DNA from: Pieris napi
Taxonomy: Eukaryota; Arthropoda; Insecta; Lepidoptera; Pieridae
Direction: 5' to 3'
DNA: 64,000 nucleotides
NCBI RefSeq assembly: GCF_905475465.1
Contig: NC_062257.1
Span: forward strand, 2,976,001 to 3,040,000
Positions 41,650 through 53,389 of this stretch are shown piece by piece; positions within the stretch are counted from its first letter, which is position 1, and every line of letters starts with the position of its first letter. The position numbers were made by a program, and so were the translations under genes. Under the pieces are notes generated by a model, which saw only the letters and a list, made by a program, of their open reading frames with translations, searched no databases and was not told the DNA's origin.

Positions 41650-42785
41650 TCCTATAACACTCGGAAGTTATTGTAAAATGCCTATATTAATAATTAAGAG
41701 ATTCCATAGAACACTTTATTAGAGGATAAGTAATTATCTGTAAACAATATTTCATCTTGGCATGAAACAAAAAAAAACAAAAACGAAATGACCGCGCCAA
41801 AACCAAAACGCCCGTTCAAAACAAATAAAACCAAAACAAAAAATGAAGTCGGTTAATAAGTTGGATGACATTTGGGAATTCGAAAAATTCATTCTAAGCA
41901 TTATTAATAGCGTTGGCGTCTGTATTATTAAACCGAGACAATTACGTGTTTAGACAAAATGGTTCATTAATTAAACGAATATCGTTTAGGTATCGTAACA
42001 TTTGAATTATGAACGTCGGAACGATTCTATAATTTATACACAAAATTCGAAATTTAAAACAATTCAGCATTATTGTCAATTCCACGTTAGTATCCAAGGA
42101 GTTTTTATTGCTATTTTTTACTATGCGCGCGCAATTCTATAGGCTATGGATTATTACAATTTTATTAGCGCTTTGGCGCCATTCATGTGTGAATATTTGT
42201 TTATAAGGTTATATCTAGTGCAGATATTGTGTATGTAACTGTTAAGGTTGATGATTATCAACGAAGACGAACATAAAGGCAAGTTTATTGAAAGGAGACA
42301 TTACTTTCATTTGTTCAATAATTTGTAAGCAATATTAGTTTACGTTTAAATTTAATTTAGATTTAAAACTTCTACTAATAATACTGTTGCGAGTTGAAAA
42401 ACGTTCTCCGAATGCGTGATGGCCTTTAACAATATGTCAAACCGATATACACTTGATAAATATAGTTTTATTGTTCGTCTGGGTTTAAAAAAAACATTCA
42501 AAGAGCGGGTTCTTTATGCGTTTCGAAAACGCATTAGTTATTATGGGAGAATGATAATGTGATTATTGTTTTGCGAGCTTTTGGATGATTGATAGTCGAT
42601 TGTCACGGATAATGAAGTATTTTGGAGTCTTTAAATTTTATGCCCTAAGGGCCCGACAACATTGTGATGTATTGATAATAAATTGATTTATAGTTCCAGT
42701 TCTAGTTTTTAATAATATGACATCTAATTATGTATATTTTTAGCGTTTAAGGTACTCTACTCACGAATAAATATCGAAATACAGC
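41650..42785. other. Unassigned AT-rich stretch
   Basis: About 1.1 kb without a supportable gene or repeat edge. A purine-rich AAAACAAAAACGAAATG tract lies near 41770. Confidence 0.5.
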
Positions 42786-42789
42786 GAGA

Positions 42790-43185
42790 TATCAGCATTA
42801 AAGGTACAATGCCACAGGGACCAAACTTTTTAAATTGGTTCTAATTTTCTATTTATTAATTTTTATTATTATTATTAAACAACTATACAGTATTTACAAT
42901 ATTCTTAACCTACATAAAATAATAATGAAGTTTAAAAAAGTGTGGTCCCTGTGGTAAACCTTTAATGCTGGCATTTCCTTGCTGTATTGCGATACTTATT
43001 AGAGGAAAGCACCAGTTCTGGGGTCACCAGTACTTTCTACCAACTTAAATAAAGATTTAAGTTGGTAGAAAGTACTGCTCAACTGTACTGAAAGTAGTGC
43101 ACAGCTCGATAAAGATCGAGCTGTGCACTTGAACCCCACGGCCCAAAAGTAAATCGAAAGGGAACATAATAAATGTTGGATTACC
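42790..43185. repeat. Family F inverted ends plus family E with two hairpins
   Basis: CCACAGGGACCAAACTTTTT at 42810 is inverted as AAAAAAGTGTGGTCCCTGTGG at 42934. At 43037-43080 TACTTTCTACCAACTTAAAT pairs with ATTTAAGTTGGTAGAAAGTA. At 43096-43129 AGTGCACAGCTCGAT pairs with ATCGAGCTGTGCACT. Both hairpins have AAAG loops. Confidence 0.65.
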
Positions 43186-43609
43186 TTTAGAAACAATTCA
43201 TTCAATGACTGTTCATAAATATAATTTATTAACTTATTATTATGGTTATTTAATTGTTGCAGGTGCTTACAAACATATAAAAAACATCCAGGTTACTTAG
43301 AAGACTGACGGAGTATTGCCAGTTCTTCTCGTTCTGCGCCATTGATTTGAGAACTGGCAGTAATTTGGGAAGCATTATTTTTTACCGTCGTAAATAAGAA
43401 ACAAGAAAAAAGATTTTATTTTAAATTTGAAATAAATATACACTAATACTCTTCGTTTATAATATTTTATAATAAACATAATTACGAGTTTTATTTCTCC
43501 GTATTACTCTTGGCTCTCTTATAAGCGATAAGGCCAATGCACAAATTGAAGCATATTATCGTGTTTTGTTTTCTTGTGTATATGTACATTTAAAACTCAA
43601 ACTCAAAAA

Positions 43610-44346
43610 AATATCTTTATTCAAGTAGGTAACTAAGTACACTTTTGAATAGTCAAGTTAAATTAATCGTAAATTTACATTTACTACCAGTTCGCAAGTC
43701 AAGGGCGTAGAGCGGGTAAGAAGAACTGGCAAGAAACTTTCCGCCACTCTTTTTAATCGCCAAGTATTGTCATACAAATTGTTTGAACTGGAGCAATTCA
43801 ATCCCAAGGATTAGGATCATTTAAGTAGTCCTCAAATTTATAAAAAGCTTTGTTGATTAATTTTCGTTTAACGAGGACTTTGAATTTATTTAGTGATAAT
43901 TCTCTAATTGCGCTTGGGAGTTTGTTGTAAAAACGAATACAATTTCCATATAAGGAGTGATTTATCTTTTGGAGCCTGGTTGGTCGTACACTCAAATTAG
44001 TTCTATTTCGCGTATTATACTGGTGAAAGTCACCATTTGTTTTAAAATCGTTTATATTTTTTTGGACATACAACAAGGCTTCAAGAATATATTGACCAGA
44101 TAGTGTCATAATATTTAATTCCTTAAACTTATTCCGTACCGACTCCCTCGGAGAAACACAACAAATACCCCGAACAGCCCGCTTCTGCAGCACAAATATG
44201 GATTGAACCTCTGCAGCAGCACCCCACAATAAAATGCCGTACGACATAACGCTATGAAAGTAGCTATGATACACAATTTTAGCCGTGTCCTCATCAGTAA
44301 ACTGTCGGATTTTCTTTACTGCATATGCAGTAAAGTAAAAATACAT
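43610..44346 (-). pseudogene. CR1/Jockey-like LINE 3' end (182 codons + UTR)
   Basis: The minus frame 43798-44346 reads DTAKIVYHSYFHSVMSYGIL, then WGAAAEVQSIFVLQKRAVRG and LNKFKVLVKRKLINKAFY, ending NDPNPWD. It is homologous to the C-terminus of the ORF2 at 26149-29028 but from another family. The 3' UTR has GAGTGGCGGAAAGTTTCTTGCC and ends GAATAAAGATA(T)TTTTTTTGAGTTTGAGTTT. Only the region past the reverse transcriptase core remains, so it is 5'-truncated and immobile. Confidence 0.85.
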
Positions 44347-44594
44347 ATAGAACTATAAGATTAAATTAATAACCCATATTTGACATTAGTTTTAATTTAG
44401 TCTGTCACGCTTTCACAGATAATTATTTTGTGTATGGCATCAATAGGTATTGTTCGATTTGATTGTATCGGCACTGACCGAACAATGATTTAATTTATGT
44501 CGGATAGCTATTCATTTATTGAACCTAGAATCTTTTGATTTTTGGTTAAGGATGAAGGTGTACTGTTTCTCCAACCTAAAGATATCTTCAGGGG

Positions 44595-44830
44595 CATCAT
44601 AGCCTAGCTGTCTTATTAAGTGGCAGCTAGGTGAGGGGTACCGGGTTCGAGGGCAAGTTTTAATTTAATTTAAATTTGTACTCGGCCTTTGGGAGGGTTG
44701 TGCGGTACCGGGCGAGTGCCTAAACCGTACATGGAGGACACGGTCGAAGTTCTAAGGCAAGCACGAATTATAAAAAAAATCTTACATTTGACGCTGGCTA
44801 ATGCACAAACCGTGCCAGAGCCATAAAAAA
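44595..44830 (+). repeat. tRNA-derived SINE, family G
   Basis: ATCATAGCCTAGCTGTC head, ACCGGGTTCGAGGGC (B-box-like), TTTGGGAGGGTTGTGCGGTAC, GCCTAAACCGTACATGGAGG and a TTGACGCTGGCTAATGC end. Confidence 0.8.
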
Positions 44831-45184
44831 AAAGGTATCTTCGACCAGTCTCACCACTGACTGCCTCCAGACTATTTTTTAAAATCTTGTAGCTAGACAG
44901 CTCAATAGTCTGTTTTCGTGAGCCTAGCTCTGCCTGAAATGGACTCTTCTACGACTAGTAGGTACATGGGAGTCTCCTGTGAGACGCGTCTCGTGGGGTG
45001 GTCAATCGTCTGAAGGGCAGGACGGAGTCCCACTGGAGTAAGCGAAAAACGAAGCAAATAAAGGGGGTTTTCTACTCTAATCTGAATTGGCTTTAAGTGG
45101 CTAAGGTACAGAAGTTGTATTTAACGGGAAATCCTTCGTTAGCGCGTTTCGGTGGATGACGTCATCGTGATTGCAATTATCAAA

Positions 45185-45450
45185 CTCAAACTCAAAATAA
45201 CTTTATTCATATAGGTAAACAAGTACACTTATGAACGTCAATAGAAAATATTAAAAATTAATACTAAATTTACATTTGCCACTCTTTTTAATCGCTAAGT
45301 TTTGAGTCATACAAATCGTTTGAACTGAAGCAAATCCAAGGATTAGGATCATTTAAATATTCGTCAAATTTATAAAAAGCTTTATTGATTAATTAACGTT
45401 TAACGATAGCTTTGAATTTATTCAGTGAATATTCTCTAATTTCGCTATCA
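45185..45450 (-). repeat. LINE 3' end, short copy
   Basis: Minus strand: SLNKFKAIVKR codons, then a frame-broken NKAFYKFDEYLNDPNPW segment and the UTR with AAGAGTGGC... and TTATTTTGAGTTTGAGTTTG. A deletion removes the middle of the UTR (TTACATTTGCCACTC junction near 45270). Confidence 0.7.
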
Positions 45451-46339
45451 GCAAAGTATTCTACCGAACCTTTTTCCAATCCGCTCCCAAACTTTAGCCG
45501 TTTGAAGATATGGAACAAAACCATACGAAAAAAAAACAGTCTTGATAAAATCAATATTGACATTTCAATAATTAATTGCATTTCCAAGGGTCCGTGAAAA
45601 TAAAATTCCATGTTGAGGCGTGGTTGCCACGCCCGAGTTGACCATCCCACCTATTATTATCCACTTAACTGAATCACTTCTGGTTTATCTCGAGTTAAAA
45701 ATATTTATTGCATTCTCTTTAGTACGCAATTATGAACCTAAAAAACTTTAGTCTGCTGAAACCTACTGCGGCATAATACACGATAGAAAAGGGAATAGCG
45801 GGTTCGATTCTCAGTAACAGTTAAATCTAAGGCTTGAGTTTTTGACTAGTTAATATTTTTGGTGGTGGATGGACAATTCGAGTGACGAACAAAATTCAAG
45901 GTAGAGGCTGTTTGCCGCCCTTGCCTCTACAATTGTCCTAGAATATTTTGCAAATATGGAAGTTTTCTACACCGAATCTAGAATGACAGGCGAGAGGGGA
46001 AAGTCATCGGTAATTTTTTCTGAGGGATCATACTGGTAATACCGCCACTGATTCAAGTTAGACCCTAAATCTTACCTACAGCCAAAGAACCTACTAATTC
46101 TTCACTTACTCTGGCATTAAGAATGTATCACTTAACAGATGAACCACCTAACGCTCTAAGTTAAAAATACACTGTAGGTCACTTGAATTCGGTTATAAAC
46201 GGTGTAAATAAAAAAAACTTTAGAGGTGTCAAGGGTCACCCGGATGGAACGAAATTCCTTTCGATTAATTTATATGTTAGTTGGTATCATAACAGTATGA
46301 TAGATTTTCTCGACACCAATCTTACGACGAAAAAAAAAA
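45451..46339. other. Unassigned spacer
   Basis: The minus frame 45393-45650 is LINE tail fused to unrelated sequence. No other feature was recognised up to the 5S genes. Confidence 0.5.
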
Positions 46340-46457
46340 GCCAACGTCACGAGGTGTTCCCAGGCGGTCACCCATCCAAGTACTGACCTCGCCCGACGTT
46401 GCTTAACTTCGGTGATCGGACGAGAACCGGTGTATTCAACGTGGTATGGACGTTAGC
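46340..46457 (-). rRNA. 5S ribosomal RNA gene
   Basis: The minus strand reads GCTAACGTCCATACCACG at the 5' end and ends ...CGTGACGTTGGC, 118 nt. Internal promoter parts are present: the A box region GAAGTTAAGCAACGTCGGG and the C box AGTACTTGGATGGGTGACC. It is followed at once by a run of T (at least nine), an RNA polymerase III terminator. It looks complete and could be functional. Isolated single copies outside the main cluster are common in insects. Confidence 0.9.
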
Positions 46458-46636
46458 GATAGCTCAATCGAAAATGTAAAATATAACAACTATAGCAAAA
46501 AGTGTCGTTACAACTTTTGGTCTTAATTTATTCCGTCTAGCCCCCTTTCGCAACGCTCGATAACTTCGTTCCAACAAGACTAATTTAGTTAAGTGATTCC
46601 AAAAATAATTTTCGTTTCTTATCACTACAAAAAAAA

Positions 46637-46733
46637 GCCATCATCACGAGGTGTTCCCAGGCGGTCACCCATCCAAGTACTGACCTCGCCCGACGTTGCT
46701 TAACTTCGGTGATCGGACGAGAACCGGTGTATT
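46637..46733 (-). pseudogene. 5'-truncated 5S rRNA copy
   Basis: The same RNA from ATACACCGGTTCTCGTCC to ...CTCGTGATGATGGC, missing about the first 20 nt and carrying changes in the 3' stem (GATGATGGC instead of GACGTTGGC). The poly(T) run follows. Flanking sequence (GTGTCGT-ACAACTTTT, CCGTCTAGCCCCCT, CTTCGTTCCAA) is shared with the upstream copy, so a unit of about 295 bp was duplicated in tandem. Confidence 0.9.
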
Positions 46734-46884
46734 ACAATAGCAAATAGCAAAAAAGTGTCGTGACAACTTTTTGTAAGAATTTTTTCCGTCTAGCCCCCTG
46801 TCACAACGCGCGATAAGGAACTTCGTTCCAATAGCTAGTATTCGAGTACCACATAATTAGGATTATATTAAGTCCATGTCTGTT

Positions 46885-47000
46885 TAACATTAGTAAACGA
46901 CCTCCGATGGAGTGAAGGTCTCCTCCAAATTCTTCCAGTATCTCTTATCCTTGCCACCATTTTCCAATCCTTCCCCGCTATCCCTTTTATTCCATAACTC
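46885..47000 (-). pseudogene. RTE-like LINE C-terminal relic
   Basis: The minus strand reads KGIAGKDWKMVARIRDTGRI, then WRRPSLHRR. The AGKDW and WRRP words are RTE C-terminal hallmarks. Confidence 0.65.
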
Positions 47001-47189
47001 ATCTTCAGGTTTCCTAGTAATAGCATTACCTTCTTTTATTTAAAAAATAAATAAATAGGCGCTCTGTATCGAGCAACCCACGCTTTTTCACAATAATACC
47101 AGTATTTTTTGTTCATTACCATTTTCAGCCAAAATTAGGAATTATTTTTCACTTTTTAGTTTGATGTGCTTTAAAAGCTTGTTTTTTAG

Positions 47190-47430
47190 TTTTTTTTAAC
47201 TATTTTTAATTTTTTAGTTAATTTTTTTTTTCGGATTATTGCATTGTCATCGATCTTTGACAGGTGCGCAAAGTTTGAATTAAATCTGTCCGTTAAAAGT
47301 GGGTCAAAATCGAGTCCGAAGGAGTTGGTTACATACATACATACAGGTGAAGCTAATAAAAAGCGTGTAAAAATTGGTTTTGCTTTTACGACTTTGTTCT
47401 CCGGGGCAAGTGATGTAATTAGGGTTAAAT
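47190..47430 (+). repeat. LINE 3' UTR-like fragment with (ACAT)n
   Basis: GGATTATTGCATTGTCATCG, GTGGGTCAAAATCGAGTCCG, ACATACATACATACAGG and AGCTAATAAAAAGCGTG. It parallels 31085-31260 and fits an RTE-like 3' end. Confidence 0.5.
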
Positions 47431-47802
47431 AACGACCAACACATAACCATATGATATTCATAACACATATATAAATAAATTAATGTTTAATACAATATCA
47501 ATCTACAAGAATGGTTATTTATATTTTAAACAAAATGTGTTTGCGTATCACTGTTTAATCATTCATGAGGCACGCTTGCGGTCTATCTTTTATCTACAGG
47601 TTAGATAAATATTTGATAAGAATGATTCCTATTTTGTAGTGTAGTCATCTGAACTTAAAGATAACGAACAATGTAGTCATAAGTCAATATCTTAAAAATT
47701 CGATTTCTGACGAAAGATCATTTCACGTTCATCAGTTTTATTAATTTCCCCCCTAAAATACCAACAATGAGGATGCATTTATATCTGTCAAATTCATTAC
47801 TA

Positions 47803-48664
47803 TAGTCCTTTTCATGAAAGAAGTCCCCCAGACGCGGCGCTGCAATCGCATGCCGTAATGTTGCCATTTATGAGTAAAAAATTTACCTATTTTATTTACA
47901 TTTAGCAGATGTAATTTATCAAATAATATTATTTTCTGCATACTTCGATGAAACAATATTTCTGTTATGTAAAAAGTATATTTTTATTTACTTATATTAG
48001 CGGTGTTCTACCTACTTACAGGGAAAAGATGAGAAAATAGGGTAAAGAAAAGCAATACAATTTTTTATTCAGAGTTTTATTGCATAATTGTTGGGTTACA
48101 ATTTTTTTCGAAGTACACGCCGCTGTTGTTGCAATACCTTCGTTTGTAATTCTTGTTACAGTTTTCTCTGACACACCTGCAATTAAATTATGAACAATTA
48201 AAAATAATAATAACTTTAAGTTTATATCCTTATGTAATATGCAATATATGTTTTAATTTCAGTTACCTAGTTTCATCACGTTAAGTATTTGTTAAATTTT
48301 GTCGCAAAAACGAATTTATATCATAAAAGTCCCATCAATACAGCAAAAAATTATTAAATGGCAACTCTAAAAAGTACCTGTTATGGCGGCAACTCTCTTC
48401 CGAACATTGTTTAGTGGTATTAAAACACCTTGATTCTTATGTTCCGCTTCACAGAACTCTTTCACCTTTAATATCATTTCTCGAGCCGAACTTTTTACAA
48501 CTTTTGGCATTGTAATCAATCTTTAAAATGCACTAAACTACTTAAAAATTCACAAAAATCTACCACAACAAACGAACTTGATAACATCGACGAATGACAA
48601 CATTGCCGACCTGTCAAATTTAGTTCCAATAATCACCGCGGGACTTCTTTCATGAAAAGCACTA
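47803..48664 (-). mobile_element. Mariner-like non-autonomous element, copy 1
   Basis: TAGTCCTTTTCATGAAAGAA at 47803 is inverted at the right as TTCTTTCATGAAAAGCACTA ending 48664. TA flanks both ends (47801-47802 and 48665-48666). The 862-bp element encodes only a short spliced N-terminal piece of a transposase-like protein. A TA target duplication is typical of Tc1/mariner. Confidence 0.85.
48016..48510 (-). CDS. Spliced HTH-only remnant of a Tc1/mariner-type transposase
   Basis: Exon 1 (48510-48378) reads MPKVVKSSAREMILKVKEFC and ends NNVRKRVAAIT+G. The donor GTACTT follows. The acceptor ...TTGCAG precedes exon 2 from 48176, reading VSEKTVTRITNEG and ending at TAA 48018-48016. The joined product is about 97 residues and resembles the N-terminal DNA-binding helix-turn-helix of a widespread insect transposase family (MPKV... 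then GVSERTV-like). The catalytic part is gone: exon 2 ends at CCTGTAAGT, where a donor-like GTAAGT overlaps the stop, consistent with deletion of later exons. It could bind its own TIRs as a repressor, which is inference only. Copy 2 has a 1-base deletion in exon 1. Confidence 0.5.
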
Positions 48665-48666
48665 TA

Positions 48667-49515
48667 TAGTCCTTTTCATGAAAGAAGTCCCCCAGACGCG
48701 GCGCTGCAATCGCATGACGTAATGTTGCCATGTATGAGTAAGAAATTTACCTATTTTATTTACATTTAGGAGATGTAATTTATCAAATAATATTATTTTA
48801 TGCATACTTCGATGAAACAATATTTCTGTTATGTAAAAAGTATATTTTTAATTACTTATATTAGCGGTGTTCTACCTACTTAAAGGGAAAAGATGAGAAA
48901 ATAGGCTAAACAAAAGCAATACAATTTTTAATACAGAGTTTTATTGCATAATTGTTGGCTTACAATTTTTTTCGAAGTACACGCCGCTGTTATACCTTCG
49001 TTTGTAATTCTTGTTACAGTTTTCTCTGACACACCTGCAATTAAATTATGAACAATTAAAAATAATAATAACTTTAAGTTTATAATGCTTATGTAATATG
49101 TATTTTAATTTCACTTACCTAGTTTCATCACGTTATGTATTTGTTCAATTTTGTCGCAAAAACTAATTTATATCATAAAAGTCCCATCAATACAGCAATA
49201 AATTATTAAATGGCAACTCTAAAAAGTACCTGTTATGGCGGCAACTCTCTTCCGAACATTGTTTAGTGGTATTAAAACACCTTGATTCTTATGTTCCGCT
49301 TCACAGAACTCTTTCACCTTTAATATCATTTCTCGGCCGAACTTTTTACAACTTTTGGCATTGTAATCAATCTTTAAAATGCACTAAGCTAGTTAAAAAT
49401 TCACAAAAATCTACCACAACAAACGAACTTGATAACATCGACGAATGACAACATTGCCGAACTGTCAAATTTAGTTCCAAAAATCGCCGCGGGACTTCTT
49501 TCATGAAAAGCACTA
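48667..49515 (-). mobile_element. Mariner-like non-autonomous element, copy 2
   Basis: Head-to-tail with copy 1, sharing the single TA at 48665-48666; the outer TA is 49516-49517. It is 849 bp and nearly identical to copy 1. Small deletions include 6 bp (GTTGTTGCAATACC becomes GTTATACC) and a single base in CTCGAGCCG that breaks the exon 1 frame. Confidence 0.85.
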
Positions 49516-49517
49516 TA

Positions 49518-51008
49518 ATTTGCATTTGCCAAAAACAATGCCAGAAATCGGATAACTGTACAAATTTTTTTCTTTAAGCAGACTACCTATAATCGGATAA
49601 TTTTATCACAGATAAAAACTATTTTCGATTTTGTTCTACTATCAGTGAATAATAACCATAGATTACATCAAGAGTAAACCATCGACTATGTGACAATCTA
49701 AACATTTCACAGATAAAAATCTAGAATGAACTTGCGCACGAACTTTTGTTTTCCTTTTTTCTGAGTACTGTGGTGGAAAGACATTACTAAATTTAACGTA
49801 CCAATGTGTCTTGATAAGAATGATTCCAACCAACGGTGTCTTGTTACGGTTAGCGTAACATACAACAGGGGAATATGGGTCATATCACACATGCAACTAC
49901 AAATTAGCTCGCCTCACGTCACACAAATACTCATATAGTAATAATAATTTATTTATTAACAAAATTTATGTATGACAAACAATTACACTAAACACCGAAG
50001 ATGGAATAGGAACATAATATTTACATAAAGGTTCTAACATTGACAAAAGGGAAAAACAATGATTATTTATACATTTTTAGGTTAAGAAAATTGTAAATAC
50101 TGTATACTTGATTGTATATAATATAATAATAATATAATCTTTATTTATTTCTCACAAAAACTTAGGACATAAACAAGTGACAGTTATATACTATTATAAA
50201 TAATTAATTATCTTACTTCTGTTTAGGGAAAAAGCTAGTTTGTGTGAGACTGATGCCTGCTCAAGGAGTACCTGTGTTACAGGTCATCAGGCCTCCACCA
50301 CTTCGGATCGACAGAAGGTCTTATACAATACAATATATAGTAGAGAAAAATCTAGTGAGAATAAACAATCATTATTGCAATACTTATAGGAATACGCATA
50401 TAAGGAAACCACATGGGGTATGTGTGTATGCGTAAATTATGTGTATGTGTGTGGGTGTGTGTCTGTGTATGTTTTATTACTTAAGTGTTAATCTAATAAA
50501 GCTAAAACTTTTATACTAAAAATTTATTCCCTTTACATATATTATTTAATTTAATAATAATTTAATAATATATTATTTATTTGTTAATTTAAAATTACTC
50601 TAAACTTCTAAGTAATACATTCGACTGTGTTGTATGATGGTGTTTTATTTTTAATTATTATTTTTTCCGACCTACTCCTCTGCCATAGAATCCAGGGACT
50701 TTTTCCTAAAAATAAAGTAAAATAAAATCATACTCATTCGAGTTACGCCTCGGCTCCACCGGTAATATTATTATTTAAAATATTCATGGGCGAGCCGGGG
50801 CGCAATTGCTTGCGGGACCCGTTCTTTAATTTTTTCTTGCCTTTACTAATAATTTTGTCACAGAACCGTTCTAGGTTCAGTATGTGCTTTGTTAAGATAT
50901 CCTGTAGTTCGTTACGGTCTACTGGTGTTTGTAGCTCCAGGTCTTACTTGGACGATGCGAATACTACCTTTAATGCTGGCAGCAGCAGTATTGCGTTAAT
51001 CATTCGTT
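49518..51008. other. Unassigned stretch
   Basis: A family F internal piece (AGGTTAAGAAAATTGTAAATACTG) lies near 50081. A GC-richer segment at 50786-50960 shows no recognisable domain in either strand. TG-rich microsatellite sequence lies at 50415-50470. Confidence 0.5.
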
Positions 51009-51135
51009 GAGGAAAGCACCAGCTCTGGGGTCACCGGTACTATCCATCAGGCACCAACTTTAGTTATGCACTTGAGTGGGGTTCAACAGTATCTACTCCA
51101 AAAGGAACAAAATCAAAGTTGGAGGAAAGACTTAT
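51009..51135 (+). repeat. Dispersed repeat, family E
   Basis: GAGGAAAGCACCAGCTCTGG, GGTCACCGGTACTATCC and AAAGTTGGAGGAAAGACT. It ends where a GC-richer stretch begins (GCGGCCGCCCCGGCTATCG). Confidence 0.6.
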
Positions 51136-51259
51136 AGTTGATCCGTTTATTATTTTCCGCCTGCTCTGCGGCCGCCCCGGCTATCGCTTGTCCGAAGGGA
51201 GGTGAGGCTAGCGTGTTCACACAAGTAGCATCAAAATATATTATGTTTTTATACTTATA

Positions 51260-51579
51260 CTAGCTGACCGGGCAAACGTCGTTTTGCCATGTATATCATT
51301 TATAATAAAAAATAGGGGTTGATCGTAGAAGGGTGAAAATTGAGGATTGTATATATTTTTGTATGTTGTATCATAAAAAAATAGAAATTAAAAATTTTGT
51401 CTAAAAAATCAAATAAAAAATTAGGGGTGGACTACCCCTAACATTTAGGGGGATGAAAATAGATGTTGGCCGATTCTCATAGATACCGGATAAGCACAAA
51501 AAATTTCATCAAAATCGGTCAAGCCGTTTCGGAGGAGTATGGCAACGAAAACTGTGACACGAGATTTTTATATATTCGA
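51260..51579 (-). mobile_element. Non-autonomous Helitron, group 3
   Basis: CTAG at 51260-51263 with CTGACCGGGCAAACGTCG. The interior has AAAAAATAGGGGTTGATCG and CGGTCAAGCCGTTTCGGAGG; the 5' end is ATATATAAAAATCTCGTGTC on the minus strand. Confidence 0.8.
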
Positions 51580-52107
51580 TTAAAATGGCTTCGATTCCGT
51601 TTAATATCTATCAGAAGTAGGAGAAGCACATAAAAACAAAACGCAAAACACAAGCCAAATATAACACTTTAATAGAACAATAATTAAATAATTTGTTTAG
51701 ACACGAGGGAGCTTTAAAACAATTACAATACCACAATTTATTTGTTTACAACACTTAACACGATTACAGCCCGTGGGGATATCTCCCAAAGGGCATGTAC
51801 ATTAAGGGACCATAATATAATAAACAGAACTTAAATTCTAGTAACAGTCTTGTGTTAACTCGTTCATTTGCAACGATAGTACAATCAGATTATTTAATTA
51901 TAAAAAAAACGCACAATCAGCCATATAATACGCATGCAAATATCATATTAATTATTATGTCATAATAACTTGGTAGTTAATTGAACGTGGAAGGTAAGCA
52001 GAAGGTGGATAGACCACATTAAAGAAATAGCAGCACACTAAAAGAAAACTTAAATAGAAACGTATTTAAATTTATCTGAATTAAAGGCTATTATTCTGGC
52101 CAATAAC
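51580..52107. other. Unassigned spacer
   Basis: No feature recognised in about 530 bases. Confidence 0.5.
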
Positions 52108-52346
52108 GACTCATTGGTCTAGTGGTTAGTACCCCTGACTGCGAATCCATGGGTCCCGGGTTCGATCCCCGGCTAAGGCGAACATCGATGTGATGAGCAT
52201 TTGGTGTTGTTCTTAGGTCTTGGGTGTTTAAATATGTATTTATATGTATATATATCTATAATATGTATGTGTATCCGTTGCCTAGTACCCATAACACAAG
52301 CTTCACCAGCTTAGCAACTATTGATCAATTGGTGTGAATTGTCTTA
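52108..52346 (+). repeat. tRNA-derived SINE, family A
   Basis: Intact A and B boxes (TTGGTCTAGTGGTTAGTACC, GGTTCGATCCCC), a body with (TATA/TCTA)n, and a CAATTGGTGTGAATTGTC end, followed by an A-rich tail. GCATGGGACTAGG is altered to GCAACTATTGAT. Confidence 0.9.
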
Positions 52347-52669
52347 AAAAAAAAAAATCTTATTATTATTATCAATACAGTTCAGTTATTTATAATTGTT
52401 CTTAAAACGTATGGTCTAAATAGTCCTTGCCTTTAAAAATCGTATCACCTTCCCTTTGAAAGTGAACACGGTAGTGATCTATAACTTCTGGGAAGGTGAT
52501 TAAATAGTTTGATATGGTGTAACAATTTTTTTAATACATCGTGTTGCAACATGCAGGCACCTACAGCCGTGTTGGATCCCTCAGTAGATACAGGCAAGTT
52601 TCTTTAAATGTATTCACATATATAGCTCTTACCCATGTATTATTAAACCACTCCTTATATGGAAATTGT

Positions 52670-53015
52670 ATTCGTTTTTAGAACAAACTCCCAAGCGAAA
52701 TTAGAGTATTATCACTAAATAAATTCAAAGCCCTCGTTAAACGGCAATTAATCAATAAAGCGTTTTATAAATTTGAGGAATACTTAAATGATCCTAATCC
52801 TTGGGATTGACTTGCTCCAGTTCAAACAATTTGTATGACAATACTTAGCGATTAAAAAGAGTGGCGGAAAGTTTCTTGCCAGTTCTTCTTACCCGCTCTA
52901 CGCCCTTGACTTGCGAACTGGTAGTAAATGTAAATTTACAATTAATTTAACTTGACAATTCAAAAGTGTACTTGGTTACCCACTTGAATAAAGATATTTT
53001 GAGTTTGAGTTTGAA
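52670..53015 (+). repeat. LINE 3' end (same family as 43610-44346)
   Basis: Reads NKLPSEIRVLSLNKFKALVK, then RQLINKAFYKFEEYLNDPNP and W before a TGA. The UTR is nearly the mirror of that at 43610-43797 and ends GAATAAAGATATTTTGAGTTTGAGTTT. A strongly 5'-truncated insertion. Confidence 0.85.
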
Positions 53016-53049
53016 ATAATCCATAGATTCTTAACCTGTGATGCCCAAA

Positions 53050-53330
53050 TATAAGAGTCTTTCCTCCAACTTAGATTTTGTACCCTTTGGAGTAGAGACT
53101 CTTGGGCCGTGGGGTTCACGTGCACAGGCACTTATTAAAGATTTAAGTTGGCGCCTAGTAGAAAGTACCGGTGACCCCAGAGCTGGTACATTCCTGGCTC
53201 AACGTTAAAGGTACACTGCCACTGGGACCAAACTTTTTAAATTTGTTTTGATTTCCTTTTAACAATTTTTACTATTACTTTGTAGGTTAATAAATTGTAA
53301 ATAAGGTATACTTGATTGTAAATATGAAAT
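53050..53330. repeat. Family E then family F pieces
   Basis: GAGTCTTTCCTCCAACTTAG, GGAGTAGAGACTCTTGGGCC, ACCGGTGACCCCAGAGCTGG, then AAAGGTACACTGCCACTGGG and CAAACTTTTTAAATTTG. The junction supports E and F being parts of one element. Confidence 0.6.
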
Positions 53331-53389
53331 ATATTTACAAAATAAATAAATAATAATTATAAAACATAGATAATACTGGGTCCTTACAC

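Noticed and set aside
45393..45650. 85-codon minus frame with REYSLNKFKAIVKR
   Set aside because: The end is the LINE C-terminus and the rest is unrelated sequence joined by rearrangement; not a gene.
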